Shown: positions 36,455 to 45,895 of the stretch, piece by piece
Layout: each line of letters starts with the position of its first letter
Numbering within the stretch: the first letter of the stretch is position 1
Origin: Planctomycetota bacterium
GTDB taxonomy: Bacteria > Planctomycetota > Phycisphaerae > UBA1845
Direction: 5' to 3'
Length of the DNA: 48,124 nucleotides
Assembly: GCA_024275565.1 (NCBI GenBank)
Contig: JAJRYY010000054.1
Coordinates: 1-48,124 of the forward strand
The notes under the pieces: generated by a model
What the model saw: the letters and a program-made list of their open reading frames with translations, nothing else
What the model was told of the DNA's origin: nothing
Databases searched by the model: none
Made by a program: the position numbers and the translations under genes

Positions 36455-37768
36455 TCACCGTTGTGGTGAAGGGGGTATTTGTTGTGAGGGGTGCACGTCG
36501 TCCCTGGGCGATCCATCGTTGTCTTCAGCCGGTTCCTCTCGGACTTCATCATCACCACCGATGTCAGGTTGAGTCGCGTCGGGTGCGCCTGTCTCTTCCT
36601 TTTCGGGCAATTCTGTCTCTTCCTTCTCGGACAATTCTGCCTCTTCCTTCTCTGGCGATGTTGCAATTTCCGGCATCGTGACGAGCATCGGCGCTGCACG
36701 TTCCAATCGTACGACGACATGGTCCATCCCATCGGGAAAGTGTGCTTCACGCATTTCGGTCGTCGTCTTCTCACACCAGGTCCGGGTCGTGTCGCGCTCG
36801 CTCGACGAAGTATCATTGCTCCATGCGTCGCAAATGGATTGCCGAATCCAGGCGGCAGACCTTGCCCCTTCCAGTCGTCTTCGCTGGGTACTGAATCGGT
36901 TGCGACTCTCTTCTTCCAACATGATTGTCAGGTCCCATGCGGTTGCGTATCGCTTTTCAGCCAGCAGGTATCTGCATCGCAGAAGTCGTGCGAAGAAATC
37001 GGGTATTATCGCTTCACGCTGAGGGGCTTCGGTCACTACGGGCAGGATCCGGATCGCCCGGTCGAAACGCCCCATCCGGGCATAAAGCCTCGCCTCCCAG
37101 AGAAGTGCCAGCGCAGCAACTTCCACCCGTGGATCCTCAAGGTGCTCCAATATCTCCAGCGAAGCGTCCGACAAGGAGGATTCTGATCCTGGCGCTGTTT
37201 GTTCAACAACACCGGCAGCCATCGCGTTGGCGAACGCAATCAATACATCCAGGTCATCCTGCAACGCATAGGCCTGCTCGGTCTTTGCATCCGATTCATT
37301 TTCCTTGAAATAATCATTCAGCAATTCGCTCGCGGATGTAAGTTCTGCAATCGCCAGCGTCCGCAACGCACTTACCTTCGACCCATCTTCAGAACGACCC
37401 ATGCCGTGCAGCATTCGTGACATCACGGGTTCGATTTCGCGGGCAAGTATCCAATTGGCCACAGCAGCTCGGCCTTGTGCATTGGATAATCTGGATGCGC
37501 TTTTCAAGGCAGAATCGAACTCAGCCACCCTGGAAGACAACTCCAGTCGCTGGTCCGTCAACCATCGCTCGTACTCAGCCTCCGTTTCAACGTCCTCTGG
37601 AAATGACTCTTTACTTAGTATGATGACAGGTTGCGTGGTTGCACTGTCAGAGTGCGAGGAGGACTCTGCGGTCAACCCGTTAGAATCAGAAATCGCGATA
37701 AGGGTCCAAGCGAAAAAACATGCACCAGAAATTGTCATTGATACAGCGCTTTCAGTAAATATGGACAT
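36455..37768 (-). CDS. Envelope protein with helical repeats and acidic C-terminal tail
   Basis: About 437 residues from ATG 37768, which begins with a hydrophobic leader (AVSMTISGACFFAWTLIAIS); the frame is open back to 37909 but that extension is Arg/Cys-rich and unlikely. The body is helical (RVAEFDSALKSASRLSNAQG, EVAALALLWEARLYARMGRF), reminiscent of TPR/SEL1 solenoids. The C-terminus has three imperfect EKEE(A/T)EL(S/P) units encoded by 24-bp DNA repeats (about 36590-36655), then an acidic, Pro-rich end. Function unknown. It is divergent from the VWA-ExbB-ExbD locus, with 253 bp between starts, so could share its regulation. Confidence 0.72.
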   Translation of the reverse strand: MSIFTESAVSMTISGACFFAWTLIAISDSNGLTAESSSHSDSATTQPVIILSKESFPEDVETEAEYERWLTDQRLELSSRVAEFDSALKSASRLSNAQGRAAVANWILAREIEPVMSRMLHGMGRSEDGSKVSALRTLAIAELTSASELLNDYFKENESDAKTEQAYALQDDLDVLIAFANAMAAGVVEQTAPGSESSLSDASLEILEHLEDPRVEVAALALLWEARLYARMGRFDRAIRILPVVTEAPQREAIIPDFFARLLRCRYLLAEKRYATAWDLTIMLEEESRNRFSTQRRRLEGARSAAWIRQSICDAWSNDTSSSERDTTRTWCEKTTTEMREAHFPDGMDHVVVRLERAAPMLVTMPEIATSPEKEEAELSEKEETELPEKEETGAPDATQPDIGGDDEVREEPAEDNDGSPRDDVHPSQQIPPSPQR

Positions 37769-38021
37769 CCGTTCAATACAATATGAGCATCCTTGCAAAC
37801 GCGTTCCGCACCCGCTCAGGTCGTGCCGCCATCGAAGCATAGACCCACTGTCGCCAGATCGCAATGACGCGAGATTTCCTTCAGTACGCCAGGAAGCCCT
37901 CAATTGCAATATCCCGCGTTGACCGGCGATCGTTGCGGCCCTAAACTGGACTGGTCGCAGGCCTCCTCAGATGCTCGACCCTCCATGGGGTCGATCCTCT
38001 ACCAAACTGCCGGATGCACCC

Positions 38022-38993
38022 ATGACGCAACCACAGCAAACCACACAAGACGGTAACGCTTCGCACAAGCCCGTGTACACGAAAAAGCGGACGCCCCTGG
38101 TGTTTGCAGGGAGGCTTACTGGTGGGGCCGTCGTGGCGAGTTGGCTTATCTCGGTGTTCTATCACGCTGTACTTTTTATAGCGATGGCGCTCGTCCCCTG
38201 GCTGTCCGGATTCGTCAACAGCAAAGCCGACTACGCTCCCTTCACGGCGATTGTCGGCGAAGTGGACCAACCCACTGTGACGCTCGAATCGTCGAATGCC
38301 CCAGATACCACATCCCGGACGGATTCTTCAAAATCGCTCAAATTTGAACCAACCGATTTCAAGCCGTTGTCCCGGGCGACCCCGGTCAAGCGTGAATCTC
38401 TGGATATTATCGGCGTCGGGACGCCTTCGCTTGGGAAGGGTGGTTTTTCGCTCCCTGGGTTCACAAAGGGTCCGGAGTTTTTCGGTCTTGGATCCAGTGC
38501 ACGGGGTGCCCGGAAAATTGTGTATGTTGTTGATCGATCCGGTTCGATGATCTTGACGTTGAAGGGTGTCATCAGCGAGCTTCGCGAATCGATCGGAGGG
38601 TTGCGGCGAAGTCAAAAATTCCACGTCATTTTCTACAATTCCGGATCACCCTTGGAAAATCCTCCGCAACGCCTCGTCAGCGCCATCCAGGCCCACAAGC
38701 GAAATGCTTACGAATTTTTCAGTAAAATCCAACCATCGGGAGGAACCGATCCGCGACCAGCATTAAGACGAGCGTTCGCAGTCAAGCCGGATCTGATTTA
38801 CTTTCTCAGTGATGGAGATTTTCAGGAACACAACGCAGGTGTCTTGAAGCTACTCAAACGCCTGAATGGCGACAAGCATGTGCGCATCTATACACTCGCT
38901 TATGTCAGTCAGGCTGGCGCGGCGATTCTCGAACGCATTGCGCGTGAACACAACGGCGAATTTAGATTTGTATCCGAAAATGAAATTTATTAA
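38022..38993 (+). CDS. Membrane-anchored von Willebrand factor A domain protein
   Basis: 323 residues from ATG 38022 (an in-frame ATG at 37971 also exists). A cytoplasmic N-terminus is followed by a membrane segment about 34-62 (GGAVVASWLISVFYHAVLFI), then a Pro/Ser-rich linker and a VWA domain. The metal-ion-dependent adhesion site is intact: DRSGSM (Asp171, Ser173, Ser175), a Thr in GGTDPRPAL, and LSDGDF. VWA domains bind protein ligands through a bound divalent metal. It opens a plus-strand run with secreted, ExbB and ExbD genes, and its stop overlaps the next start, which suggests it is part of that complex. Confidence 0.88.
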   Translation: MTQPQQTTQDGNASHKPVYTKKRTPLVFAGRLTGGAVVASWLISVFYHAVLFIAMALVPWLSGFVNSKADYAPFTAIVGEVDQPTVTLESSNAPDTTSRTDSSKSLKFEPTDFKPLSRATPVKRESLDIIGVGTPSLGKGGFSLPGFTKGPEFFGLGSSARGARKIVYVVDRSGSMILTLKGVISELRESIGGLRRSQKFHVIFYNSGSPLENPPQRLVSAIQAHKRNAYEFFSKIQPSGGTDPRPALRRAFAVKPDLIYFLSDGDFQEHNAGVLKLLKRLNGDKHVRIYTLAYVSQAGAAILERIAREHNGEFRFVSENEIY

Positions 38994-40053
38994 CCTCTCA
39001 CGGCTGATCGTCACTGCTCTGGTGCTACTGTGTGTCAGCAGTAGTACCCGTGCTGATCGTATCGTGACGCGTCAGACGACCTACGAGGATGTCACGATCA
39101 TAGACCTCCAGCGTGACAGCCTGCTCTACCAGACACCCAGCGACACTTTCAACAATATACCAATTGACGATATTCTACTCATCGGCGTAGATTCTGAACC
39201 AGGTCTTCGTGATTTCAATAAAGCAGAGCTGTTTCGGAAATCCAGGCGGTATAATCAGGCAATCACATATTACGAGCGCGCAGAGCGGTTGGCCGACGGT
39301 CATTGGCTTAAACTCGTCCAAGCCAGGCTGATCCAGGTACTGGATCTGGGCAACCGTATCGACCTGCTCGTCGATCGACTTCTGGGATTGTTGATTCAGA
39401 GCGGTGATCCCGCGCTGGCTGCTGCCCTGCTCCCCGAGCATGCTCCCGACGGAAACCGAGGTGTACAGTCAGCCAGTCGCCGCCTTAGGAAGGAACTTCA
39501 GATCGTCGACGATTCGGACCGTCGCCTCATTGCGCAACTGCTCGATTTCCACATCGCGGACCGCACAAATCGTTCCGACATCACACAACTGGCCAAGCGG
39601 CTTGCATCTCAGCCACTCCCCCCCAACGTCTCGACGGCGGCTGCCTACAGAATACGCCTGCGCGTGTTTCGCCGACTCAGTGGTATTGATCAGGCTGTAG
39701 ACGCATTTCAGGCTGCGGTCGCCATCGACTATCTGAACCGCGACATCGCATCGGCCCCCGAGGCAGTCCTGCCGGAGGTTCTGATGCTGAAATCCGAGCT
39801 TCTCGCCGAAACTGCGACGACCGACGCGTCTTTGTATGATGCAGCCCTGGTGGCGATGCGTGTGGCGATTCACTATCCACAGAACCCGCTTGCACCTGTG
39901 GCGCTTCGTCGTGCTGCAGACATTCACGAACGGTTGAACCGTCATTCGACTGCGTTGCGACTCCTTCAGGAGTCTCTAGATCACCCACGGACCCCGGAAC
40001 CGCTACGCGTAGAAATCGCAAAAGAGATTGATCGCCTCCGCGCCGCAGGATAG
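38980..40053 (+). CDS. Secreted helical-repeat protein of the ExbB/ExbD locus
   Basis: 357 residues from ATG 38980, which overlaps the VWA gene by 14 bp in another frame. Signal peptide MKFINLSRLIVTALVLLCVS with cleavage near TRADR. The first 60 mature residues (DRIVTRQTTYEDVTIIDLQ, DSLLYQTPSD, IPIDDILLIGV) resemble an SLA1-homology-like small beta domain seen in planctomycete exported proteins. The rest is a helical solenoid (RRYNQAITYYERAERLADGHW, PVALRRAADIHERLNRHSTA) with TPR-like spacing. Likely a periplasmic partner of the neighbouring energy-transducing proteins. Confidence 0.82.
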   Translation: MKFINLSRLIVTALVLLCVSSSTRADRIVTRQTTYEDVTIIDLQRDSLLYQTPSDTFNNIPIDDILLIGVDSEPGLRDFNKAELFRKSRRYNQAITYYERAERLADGHWLKLVQARLIQVLDLGNRIDLLVDRLLGLLIQSGDPALAAALLPEHAPDGNRGVQSASRRLRKELQIVDDSDRRLIAQLLDFHIADRTNRSDITQLAKRLASQPLPPNVSTAAAYRIRLRVFRRLSGIDQAVDAFQAAVAIDYLNRDIASAPEAVLPEVLMLKSELLAETATTDASLYDAALVAMRVAIHYPQNPLAPVALRRAADIHERLNRHSTALRLLQESLDHPRTPEPLRVEIAKEIDRLRAAG

Positions 40054-40104
40054 CCTGCACCCCGAGCAGAATATTTTGCACTCAGAAAGGACCGAGCATT
40101 CAAC

Positions 40105-41010
40105 ATGACGTATGAATCTGAACACAAGGAGAACCTCGCTTTGCGACGATTCCCACAAATCAGGACCACAATCAGCAGGATCTCGTCAATCAGGGTCGAA
40201 CAAATCGGGATCGCGCCGTATGTCCTGTTGGCCGTCCTCGTGCTGATGGTCTTTCCGGACGCTGTCGCATTTGCCCAGCCGGCGGATGCTGCCACGACAG
40301 ATGCACCGACCGGAGCCATGCGCGTTTTCGACCACTTTATTGTAAAAGGTGGCTTTATCACATGGTTCATCCTGGTCCCGCTTTCGGTGGCGACCGTCGC
40401 TCTGACCGTTGAATATTCAATCTCGATTCGCCGCCAGACATTCGTTCCACCCGAGACCTACGCTATAATCTCAGAGTCGTTCAACCAGCAGAATTACGCA
40501 GAAGCACTCAGGATCTCAGACAGCGATCCCAGTTTGCTTGCGGCTGTCATCAAGACCAGTCTTGTCGAATCCAGCAACGGTTATCCTGCGATGGAACGCG
40601 CCATGGAAGAATCTCTCGAAGAGCGGTCTTCACGCCTGATGCGTAAAATCGAATACCTCAACGTCATCGGAAACATCAGCCCCATGGTCGGATTGTTCGG
40701 AACGGTCTACGGTATGATCAGTCTGTTTGCCTCGATCCGTGAGGCTGGTGGCATGCCCGAACCCGCCCGCATCGCAGATGACATCTCGGTCGCACTCGTG
40801 ACCACATTCTGGGGGCTGCTCGTCGCCATCCCCGCACTGAGCATCTTCGCGATATTCAGGAATCGCATTGACGTGTTGACAGCAGAATGTGCCATCGCAG
40901 CCGACAGACTGCTCTCTCCATTCAAGCCCGGTGCCCAGAGATCGCCCCAGTCCAGGCCTCAGCAATCAACGTCCCAACAAGCGGTGGGCCAGCAAACGGC
41001 AGCCCAGTAA
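40105..41010 (+). CDS. exbB: MotA/TolQ/ExbB proton-channel family protein
   Basis: 301 residues. Three membrane segments: about 36-58 preceded by a long N-terminal extension, about 82-106 (GGFITWFILVPLSVATVALTV), and a C-terminal pair around 185-250. The family signature is clear: RLMRKIEYLNVIGNISPMVGLFGTVYGMISLF, then DDISVALVTTFWGLLVAIPAL. In this family it forms a pentamer around ExbD/TolR and uses the proton gradient to move a partner across the envelope. The tail is Gln/Ser-rich. Two ExbD genes follow. The symbol is a family label only; the Ton, Tol or motor role is not determined. Confidence 0.93.
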   Translation: MTYESEHKENLALRRFPQIRTTISRISSIRVEQIGIAPYVLLAVLVLMVFPDAVAFAQPADAATTDAPTGAMRVFDHFIVKGGFITWFILVPLSVATVALTVEYSISIRRQTFVPPETYAIISESFNQQNYAEALRISDSDPSLLAAVIKTSLVESSNGYPAMERAMEESLEERSSRLMRKIEYLNVIGNISPMVGLFGTVYGMISLFASIREAGGMPEPARIADDISVALVTTFWGLLVAIPALSIFAIFRNRIDVLTAECAIAADRLLSPFKPGAQRSPQSRPQQSTSQQAVGQQTAAQ

Positions 41011-41055
41011 TCGGTACCACCGCAACAGTCATGATCGAAAGAGAATTGCGACGCC

Positions 41056-41517
41056 ATGGCCAACCACAAGAATAAATACCGTCCGAGACCGTCCTTGACG
41101 ATCAACATGTCGCCAATGATCGACGTCGTATTCCTGCTGATCATTTTTTTCGTTCTTGTCAGCCACTTCGCCTCGGCTGAGCTGGTTCCGCTTGAATTAC
41201 CCGATCCGGACCAGTCTCAGGCGCTGAACATCAAAGTGACAGACCGCGTCATCATCAACATCCGCCTTGTCGCTCCGAACGACCCATCGGCTGGTACTCT
41301 GTTCAGCGTCGGTCCGATTCCGCCCGAACCGCTCGATACGATCGCCCGCCGCCTGGAGTTGCACAAACGTGCCAACCCCGATGTCAAAGTTGTCATCCGA
41401 GCCGACAAGCGCACCAGATACGCTGATGTTCGTTCTGTGATGGAGACTGTCGCAGAACTTGGCATCGAAGAAATGCACCTGGTCGCTCATATCGGGAACT
41501 CGGGGGAGCAGCCATGA
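41056..41517 (+). CDS. exbD: ExbD/TolR family protein, first copy
   Basis: 153 residues. A short basic N-terminus leads into LTINMSPMIDVVFLLIIFFVLVSHF, with the membrane-embedded aspartate (Asp23) that carries protons in this family. The periplasmic domain follows (TIARRLELHKRANPDVKVVIRADKRTRYADV, cut by eye) and has the ExbD fold ending in an EEMHLVAH strand. Starts 45 bp after the ExbB gene and overlaps the next ExbD by ATGA, so translation is coupled. Confidence 0.92.
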   Translation: MANHKNKYRPRPSLTINMSPMIDVVFLLIIFFVLVSHFASAELVPLELPDPDQSQALNIKVTDRVIINIRLVAPNDPSAGTLFSVGPIPPEPLDTIARRLELHKRANPDVKVVIRADKRTRYADVRSVMETVAELGIEEMHLVAHIGNSGEQP

Positions 41518-42053
41518 CTGATCGCCATGTCCCAACTACAGGTGTCACAACTGCAGATATCCCAGCGTCTGATCATGCTCCAACCGAAGAGGTCGTCCAT
41601 TTTCGCCCGCGTCGGAAACGCACGCAGCGAGAACTCACCTCGCTCACCCTCAACCTCGCGCCCATGGTCGATGTGGTCTTCCTGCTGCTCATCTTTTTCA
41701 TTGTCACAACCACGTTTAAGAAAGCGGAAGGCGTGCTGCCATCGCGACTCCCCAGCCAGGGCGGTGTGGCGGATCAGTACGATCTACCGATCACGCCCAT
41801 CACCGTCCACGTCATCGGCAAGAGCGATTCGCCGACCGAGTACGAGATTACGGTCGAGCATTTCGTGAACCGGCCAACGACGTTCAACGAGCTTTCCACT
41901 TTTCTCAACGAGATACAAGCCAACCCCGGATTCGACGACGAGACCCCTGTGATTATCCGGTCGGCGGACGACGTTCTCTGGGACCACGTCGTCGGATGCT
42001 GGAACGCAGCGGTCCGCGCGGGCTGCAAACGCATCTCCTTCGGTACGGAGTAA
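41514..42053 (+). CDS. exbD: ExbD/TolR family protein, second copy
   Basis: 179 residues. Overlaps the previous gene by four bases. Differs from the first copy by a longer N-terminal cytoplasmic tail (about 40 residues, HFRPRRKRTQRE) before LTLNLAPMVDVVFLLLIFFIV with Asp53. The periplasmic domain ends in NAAVRAGCKRISFG, typical of ExbD. Two different ExbD chains in one locus suggest a heterodimeric stator rather than duplication without purpose. The long repeat protein begins 9 bp after the stop. Confidence 0.92.
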   Translation: MTDRHVPTTGVTTADIPASDHAPTEEVVHFRPRRKRTQRELTSLTLNLAPMVDVVFLLLIFFIVTTTFKKAEGVLPSRLPSQGGVADQYDLPITPITVHVIGKSDSPTEYEITVEHFVNRPTTFNELSTFLNEIQANPGFDDETPVIIRSADDVLWDHVVGCWNAAVRAGCKRISFGTE

Positions 42054-42062
42054 CCCGCCAGC

Positions 42063-44936
42063 ATGAACCCGCTCTGCCAGACAACCGCTTCTCGAACTGG
42101 ATATATCGTCGCGATCTTCGCTGTCGCTACCAGTGTGACATTATGTCGTTCCGCACCCCCGCAGCTTCAGCAGCACCCCGAGGAATCCCGCTTCGACGGC
42201 ACCGCCTTCCGCGACGGTCTTAAAACGCGAGGGCTGACCGATCTCCTGACCCACTATATCAAGGAATTCCCACCCGCGGACGACATAGATGCCCGACTCC
42301 TCCAGCGTGACATCAAACTGACCGAATCGACCGACCTCTCACGTTCATACCGACAACGACGCGAAGCGATCGCAGAAGCAAATCGCATCCTCGAATCTCT
42401 CATCAACGATTACCCGGACGACAAACGCCACATACGCTGGCAGATCGACCTTGGCGAATCTCTGCTCTACTCCGAGGCAGAACCGTACACCACAGCCATC
42501 CTCTTTGAAGGAGGTGGTCCAGCAGACCGCAAAGCCCTCGCAGAAATCATGGAACGCTGCAACGCCGTCTTCGCCATCACATACGCAGAGCTCTCGGCTG
42601 ACTATGAATCCCTCGACAACCTTTCCGCCCGCGTCTACGACAAACGCGAAGCAAAGGGCGACATCGCCCGCCTCGAACGGAATCTGGCAGCCTCCGACTA
42701 CATGCACGCCTGGGCACGATATTTCCAGACCCTCGCGACCGTTGAAAACGCACCGAATAAACCAGGTACTGACGACCCCGACGCCGTTCAGCGAAGAACG
42801 ACCCTCCGCGCCGTTCTCGAATACCTCGATGATCGTTCAAACCTCCTCGAAGCATCGCACTCCGAAACCGGCTACCAGGCGCAGGCAACACTCCTCAGCG
42901 GGATGACCTTGCGTCAGCTACAGGTCCACCAGGAAGCCCGGCGACAACTCGCCCGCACGATCGAAATCGTCTCATCCATCATCGACGACTCACAGCGACA
43001 AACTGTGACATGGGTCGCAAACCTCGCCCGAATCGAACTCATCAGAAGCTGGAGTGACACGCGCGATTTCGAGTCGGCGCAGAAAGCGATCCGACTCTTC
43101 CGCAACCAGTTCAAATCCGGATCCGATCAGGATCGAGCGATGGAGATCATCGTAGCCATTCTCGAGCGCGATGTGATCTTCGCGGAGGCTGCGGTCGCAG
43201 ACAGACGCGGCGACTGGCGTAGAACTGCACAATTACGCGAGCAGGCCATCCAGTCGCTCCGAGCCATCGCCTCACGCGGCGGAGACCAGCAAACGCGCGT
43301 CTACGACGCCCTCTACCGCAGGATCGGCCCCGACGGATTCCTCGATTCGCTACACCCATTCGAGAAAACCGCACTCATCGCAGGCTTGCTCTCAGAGGCG
43401 GAATCACAATCCGTGATCATCACAGAACTCCGCGAACGAGGCCTCGATGCCCTCGACCCCGCAGTTGTGACCGTAGAAGATCGCAGAACCGCACTGCTCG
43501 AACGCGTCATCACAATCGCACAAAATATGAAGGCATCATCTCAACCCATCCCCAGCGACCTGCGCCCTCAGGTTCTCTACAATCTTGCCGTCGCCCAGAA
43601 CGCTCGTGGCAGGCGACTCGAGGCAGCCAGGGAATTCCAGACCGTCGCAAGGGATCACAGGCAATTCGACCGCGCCCCGGAGGCTGCCTTGTACGCAGTC
43701 CAGATCGGTTGGCAGCTTCGCACCGACCCTGCCCTGGCGTCACGTCCCGATATCAAAACCCTCCTCGGCGAAGCACTGCAAACCCTCACCCGCGACTACC
43801 CCCATACCGAGGGGGCAAAATATTGGCAGTTCTTCCGGGCGCAGTTTCTGGCAGAACGCGAGCAATACACGCTGGCAGCAGCAGAATATGAACGAGTCGC
43901 ATCCGACCACGAGCGATACATCGAAGCCCGATTCCTCGCAGCCGAGTGTCGTTCGATCGATCTCAATCGCTACGCCGCCGATCACCTCGGCGAGCTTGAC
44001 CACATCAACCGCCGCGCCACAGAAGCACTCGCCGCCGCCAGATCAGCCAAACGCACGATCAACAACGCCAGAACGAAGAAACCCGAGGATTCAAAGCGGA
44101 TAGCAGAACTGGCTGCAAGAATCGACATCCTGACCGCTGAGATCCAGATCGTCCCAGGCGTCGATCGCCACGCTGCAGCACTCGACGCAATCAAGGATTT
44201 TGAATCCCGCCACCCTGAGTCGCCACAACTCATCGGCAGAGTGCTACGCGTCCGTATGATCTCCCTCGAAGCTCTCGGCAAGCACGATGAAGCTGCCCGC
44301 CTCATCCCCCAATATGTCAAAACCGACCCGGAGGGAGCACCCCCAACGCTCCAGGGCCTCTACGATCTGCTCACCGAAGAAATCAACCGCGACAGAATCG
44401 CAGGTCGAACCGAGCAGGCAAATGAACGCGCCATTTCAGCAGCAGTCCTCGCTGGCGGAATATACGACCTCGCAGCCAAACAGCCCGAAATCTTCGGCCC
44501 GGACGCACGCTACGCCCTCCGCCTCCAATACGCAGAAGCCATCCTCGAAACGGGCGCTCTCGACCGCGCAGAAGCTCTTTTCAACCAGTGCATCGCAGAA
44601 AACGCCTCAAAGTACCCCGACGCCACCCCCCACGACAGCAGAGCAATCCAGGGGGCCGCACGAACTTTTTACCTGAAAAAACAGTACGAAAAAGCACTCC
44701 CGCTTTATAATAGCCTGTTCCGCGGTGTTCCAAGAGGCGAGCGTATCTGGTGGGAGGCACTCCTCGGCGAGTTGCAATGTCGAACGCAAATGAACTACAA
44801 ACCTGCCCGAATCGTCAAAAGCATCCGGCAGCATAAGTTCCTGGATGCAGAAATGGGTGGCCGCGACCTGCATCGCCAGTTTGACGCTCTCCTGGAAGAA
44901 AATAAAGCCCGCGTCGCCGAGGAAACTTCAAAGTAA
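42063..44936 (+). CDS. Very large exported TPR-like repeat protein of the ExbB/ExbD locus
   Basis: 957 residues. N-terminal hydrophobic leader (TGYIVAIFAVATSVTLC). Almost the whole protein is helical with solenoid repeats; for example RARQLARTIEIVSSIIDD-like and NARGRRLEAAREFQTVARDH, and EILETGALDRAEALFNQ with EKALPLYNSLFRG near the end. No catalytic motif. Starting 9 bp after ExbD2 and carrying a signal peptide, it is the obvious candidate for the periplasmic load or scaffold driven by the ExbB/ExbD channel; functional data are lacking. Confidence 0.85.
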   Translation: MNPLCQTTASRTGYIVAIFAVATSVTLCRSAPPQLQQHPEESRFDGTAFRDGLKTRGLTDLLTHYIKEFPPADDIDARLLQRDIKLTESTDLSRSYRQRREAIAEANRILESLINDYPDDKRHIRWQIDLGESLLYSEAEPYTTAILFEGGGPADRKALAEIMERCNAVFAITYAELSADYESLDNLSARVYDKREAKGDIARLERNLAASDYMHAWARYFQTLATVENAPNKPGTDDPDAVQRRTTLRAVLEYLDDRSNLLEASHSETGYQAQATLLSGMTLRQLQVHQEARRQLARTIEIVSSIIDDSQRQTVTWVANLARIELIRSWSDTRDFESAQKAIRLFRNQFKSGSDQDRAMEIIVAILERDVIFAEAAVADRRGDWRRTAQLREQAIQSLRAIASRGGDQQTRVYDALYRRIGPDGFLDSLHPFEKTALIAGLLSEAESQSVIITELRERGLDALDPAVVTVEDRRTALLERVITIAQNMKASSQPIPSDLRPQVLYNLAVAQNARGRRLEAAREFQTVARDHRQFDRAPEAALYAVQIGWQLRTDPALASRPDIKTLLGEALQTLTRDYPHTEGAKYWQFFRAQFLAEREQYTLAAAEYERVASDHERYIEARFLAAECRSIDLNRYAADHLGELDHINRRATEALAAARSAKRTINNARTKKPEDSKRIAELAARIDILTAEIQIVPGVDRHAAALDAIKDFESRHPESPQLIGRVLRVRMISLEALGKHDEAARLIPQYVKTDPEGAPPTLQGLYDLLTEEINRDRIAGRTEQANERAISAAVLAGGIYDLAAKQPEIFGPDARYALRLQYAEAILETGALDRAEALFNQCIAENASKYPDATPHDSRAIQGAARTFYLKKQYEKALPLYNSLFRGVPRGERIWWEALLGELQCRTQMNYKPARIVKSIRQHKFLDAEMGGRDLHRQFDALLEENKARVAEETSK

Positions 44937-45001
44937 CAATGTTGATTTTTGCAGGGCGGGCCCATCCGCCGTCGAGTTTAACACGAAAGGCATAACATCC
45001 C

Positions 45002-45595
45002 ATGCACAACCAGCTACGCCTCGACCCCGACCGCGCCATGCTCCTCGTCATCGACCTCCAGCAAAAACTCCTCCCATCGATCGCGAATCGTGACCGCGTC
45101 ATCGAAGCCTCCTCGCTGCTCATCCGTGGCTGCAGGCTGTTCGACATCCCTGTCCTCCTCACAGAGCAATACCCCAAAGGCATTGGCAGCACCGATCCCG
45201 ACCTCGCATCCCTGCTCGCAGAATCCAACGCAACACGCCTGGAAAAGCTCCACTTCAGTTGCTGCGGAGACGACAAAATCCGCGACGCCATCCGAAACAT
45301 CGACCGCCCACAAATCATCGTCATCGGCATTGAAGCCCACGTCTGCGTCCAGCAGACCGTCCTCGATCTCCTCGTCATGGACTACGACGTCCACGTCTGC
45401 GCAGACGCCATCGGCTCGCGATATTCCATGGACGAAAAAATCGCCCGCCACCGCATGAGACAGGCAGGCGCTACCATCTCCACGGTCGAAAGCGCTCTCT
45501 TCGAGCTATGCATACAGTGTGGAACCCCCACCTTCAAGGCAATGTCCGCCCTCATCAAGGAACCCAGATCAGCCATGTCCGGCGGGAAAAACTGA
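45002..45595 (+). CDS. Isochorismatase-like cysteine hydrolase
   Basis: 197 residues. The catalytic triad of the family is visible: Asp18 in LLVIDLQQKL, Lys82 in LEKLHFSCC, Cys115 in GIEAHVCVQQT, with the cis-peptide segment typical of YcaC/ISOC1-type members. Substrate unknown; such hydrolases cleave amides or related bonds in the cytoplasm. It begins 65 bp after the large repeat protein and may start a new transcript that includes the zinc-ribbon genes, the first of which starts 5 bp after its stop. Confidence 0.92.
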   Translation: MHNQLRLDPDRAMLLVIDLQQKLLPSIANRDRVIEASSLLIRGCRLFDIPVLLTEQYPKGIGSTDPDLASLLAESNATRLEKLHFSCCGDDKIRDAIRNIDRPQIIVIGIEAHVCVQQTVLDLLVMDYDVHVCADAIGSRYSMDEKIARHRMRQAGATISTVESALFELCIQCGTPTFKAMSALIKEPRSAMSGGKN

Positions 45596-45600
45596 CACCC

Positions 45601-45894
45601 ATGCCCTGCTGCAACCTCATCCCCGACGACGATTTCGACCCGGACGATTACTCGCCCGGCGACGATCCCAACGCACCCCTGGAAAGCGACCTCCAGGACG
45701 GCGGCGAGGGTTATGATGACGAAGGCGACGTCGTCCCCTGTCCAGGCTGCGGCAGCGAGGTCTACGAAGAAACCCAGAAATGCCCCCACTGCGGCGACTG
45801 GATCACCCCCAGCGTCGCACTGAACCGAAAAAATCCCATCTGGATCATAGCAGCCATCCTCGCACTCCTCGCCATGATCGTCCTCTCCATCTGA
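45601..45894 (+). CDS. Small zinc-ribbon membrane protein
   Basis: 97 residues from ATG 45601. A strongly acidic N-terminus (DDDFDPDDYSPGDDP) precedes a zinc ribbon (CPGCGSEVYEETQKCPHCGDW) and a single C-terminal membrane helix (IWIIAAILALLAMIVLSI). Function unknown. One base separates its stop from the next zinc-ribbon gene. Confidence 0.82.
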   Translation: MPCCNLIPDDDFDPDDYSPGDDPNAPLESDLQDGGEGYDDEGDVVPCPGCGSEVYEETQKCPHCGDWITPSVALNRKNPIWIIAAILALLAMIVLSI

Positions 45895-45895
45895 C

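Noticed and set aside
36491-37186. 231-codon plus-strand frame
   Set aside because: Antisense to the repeat protein with signal peptide and acidic tail; Phe/Leu/Cys-rich translation of the 24-bp repeats.
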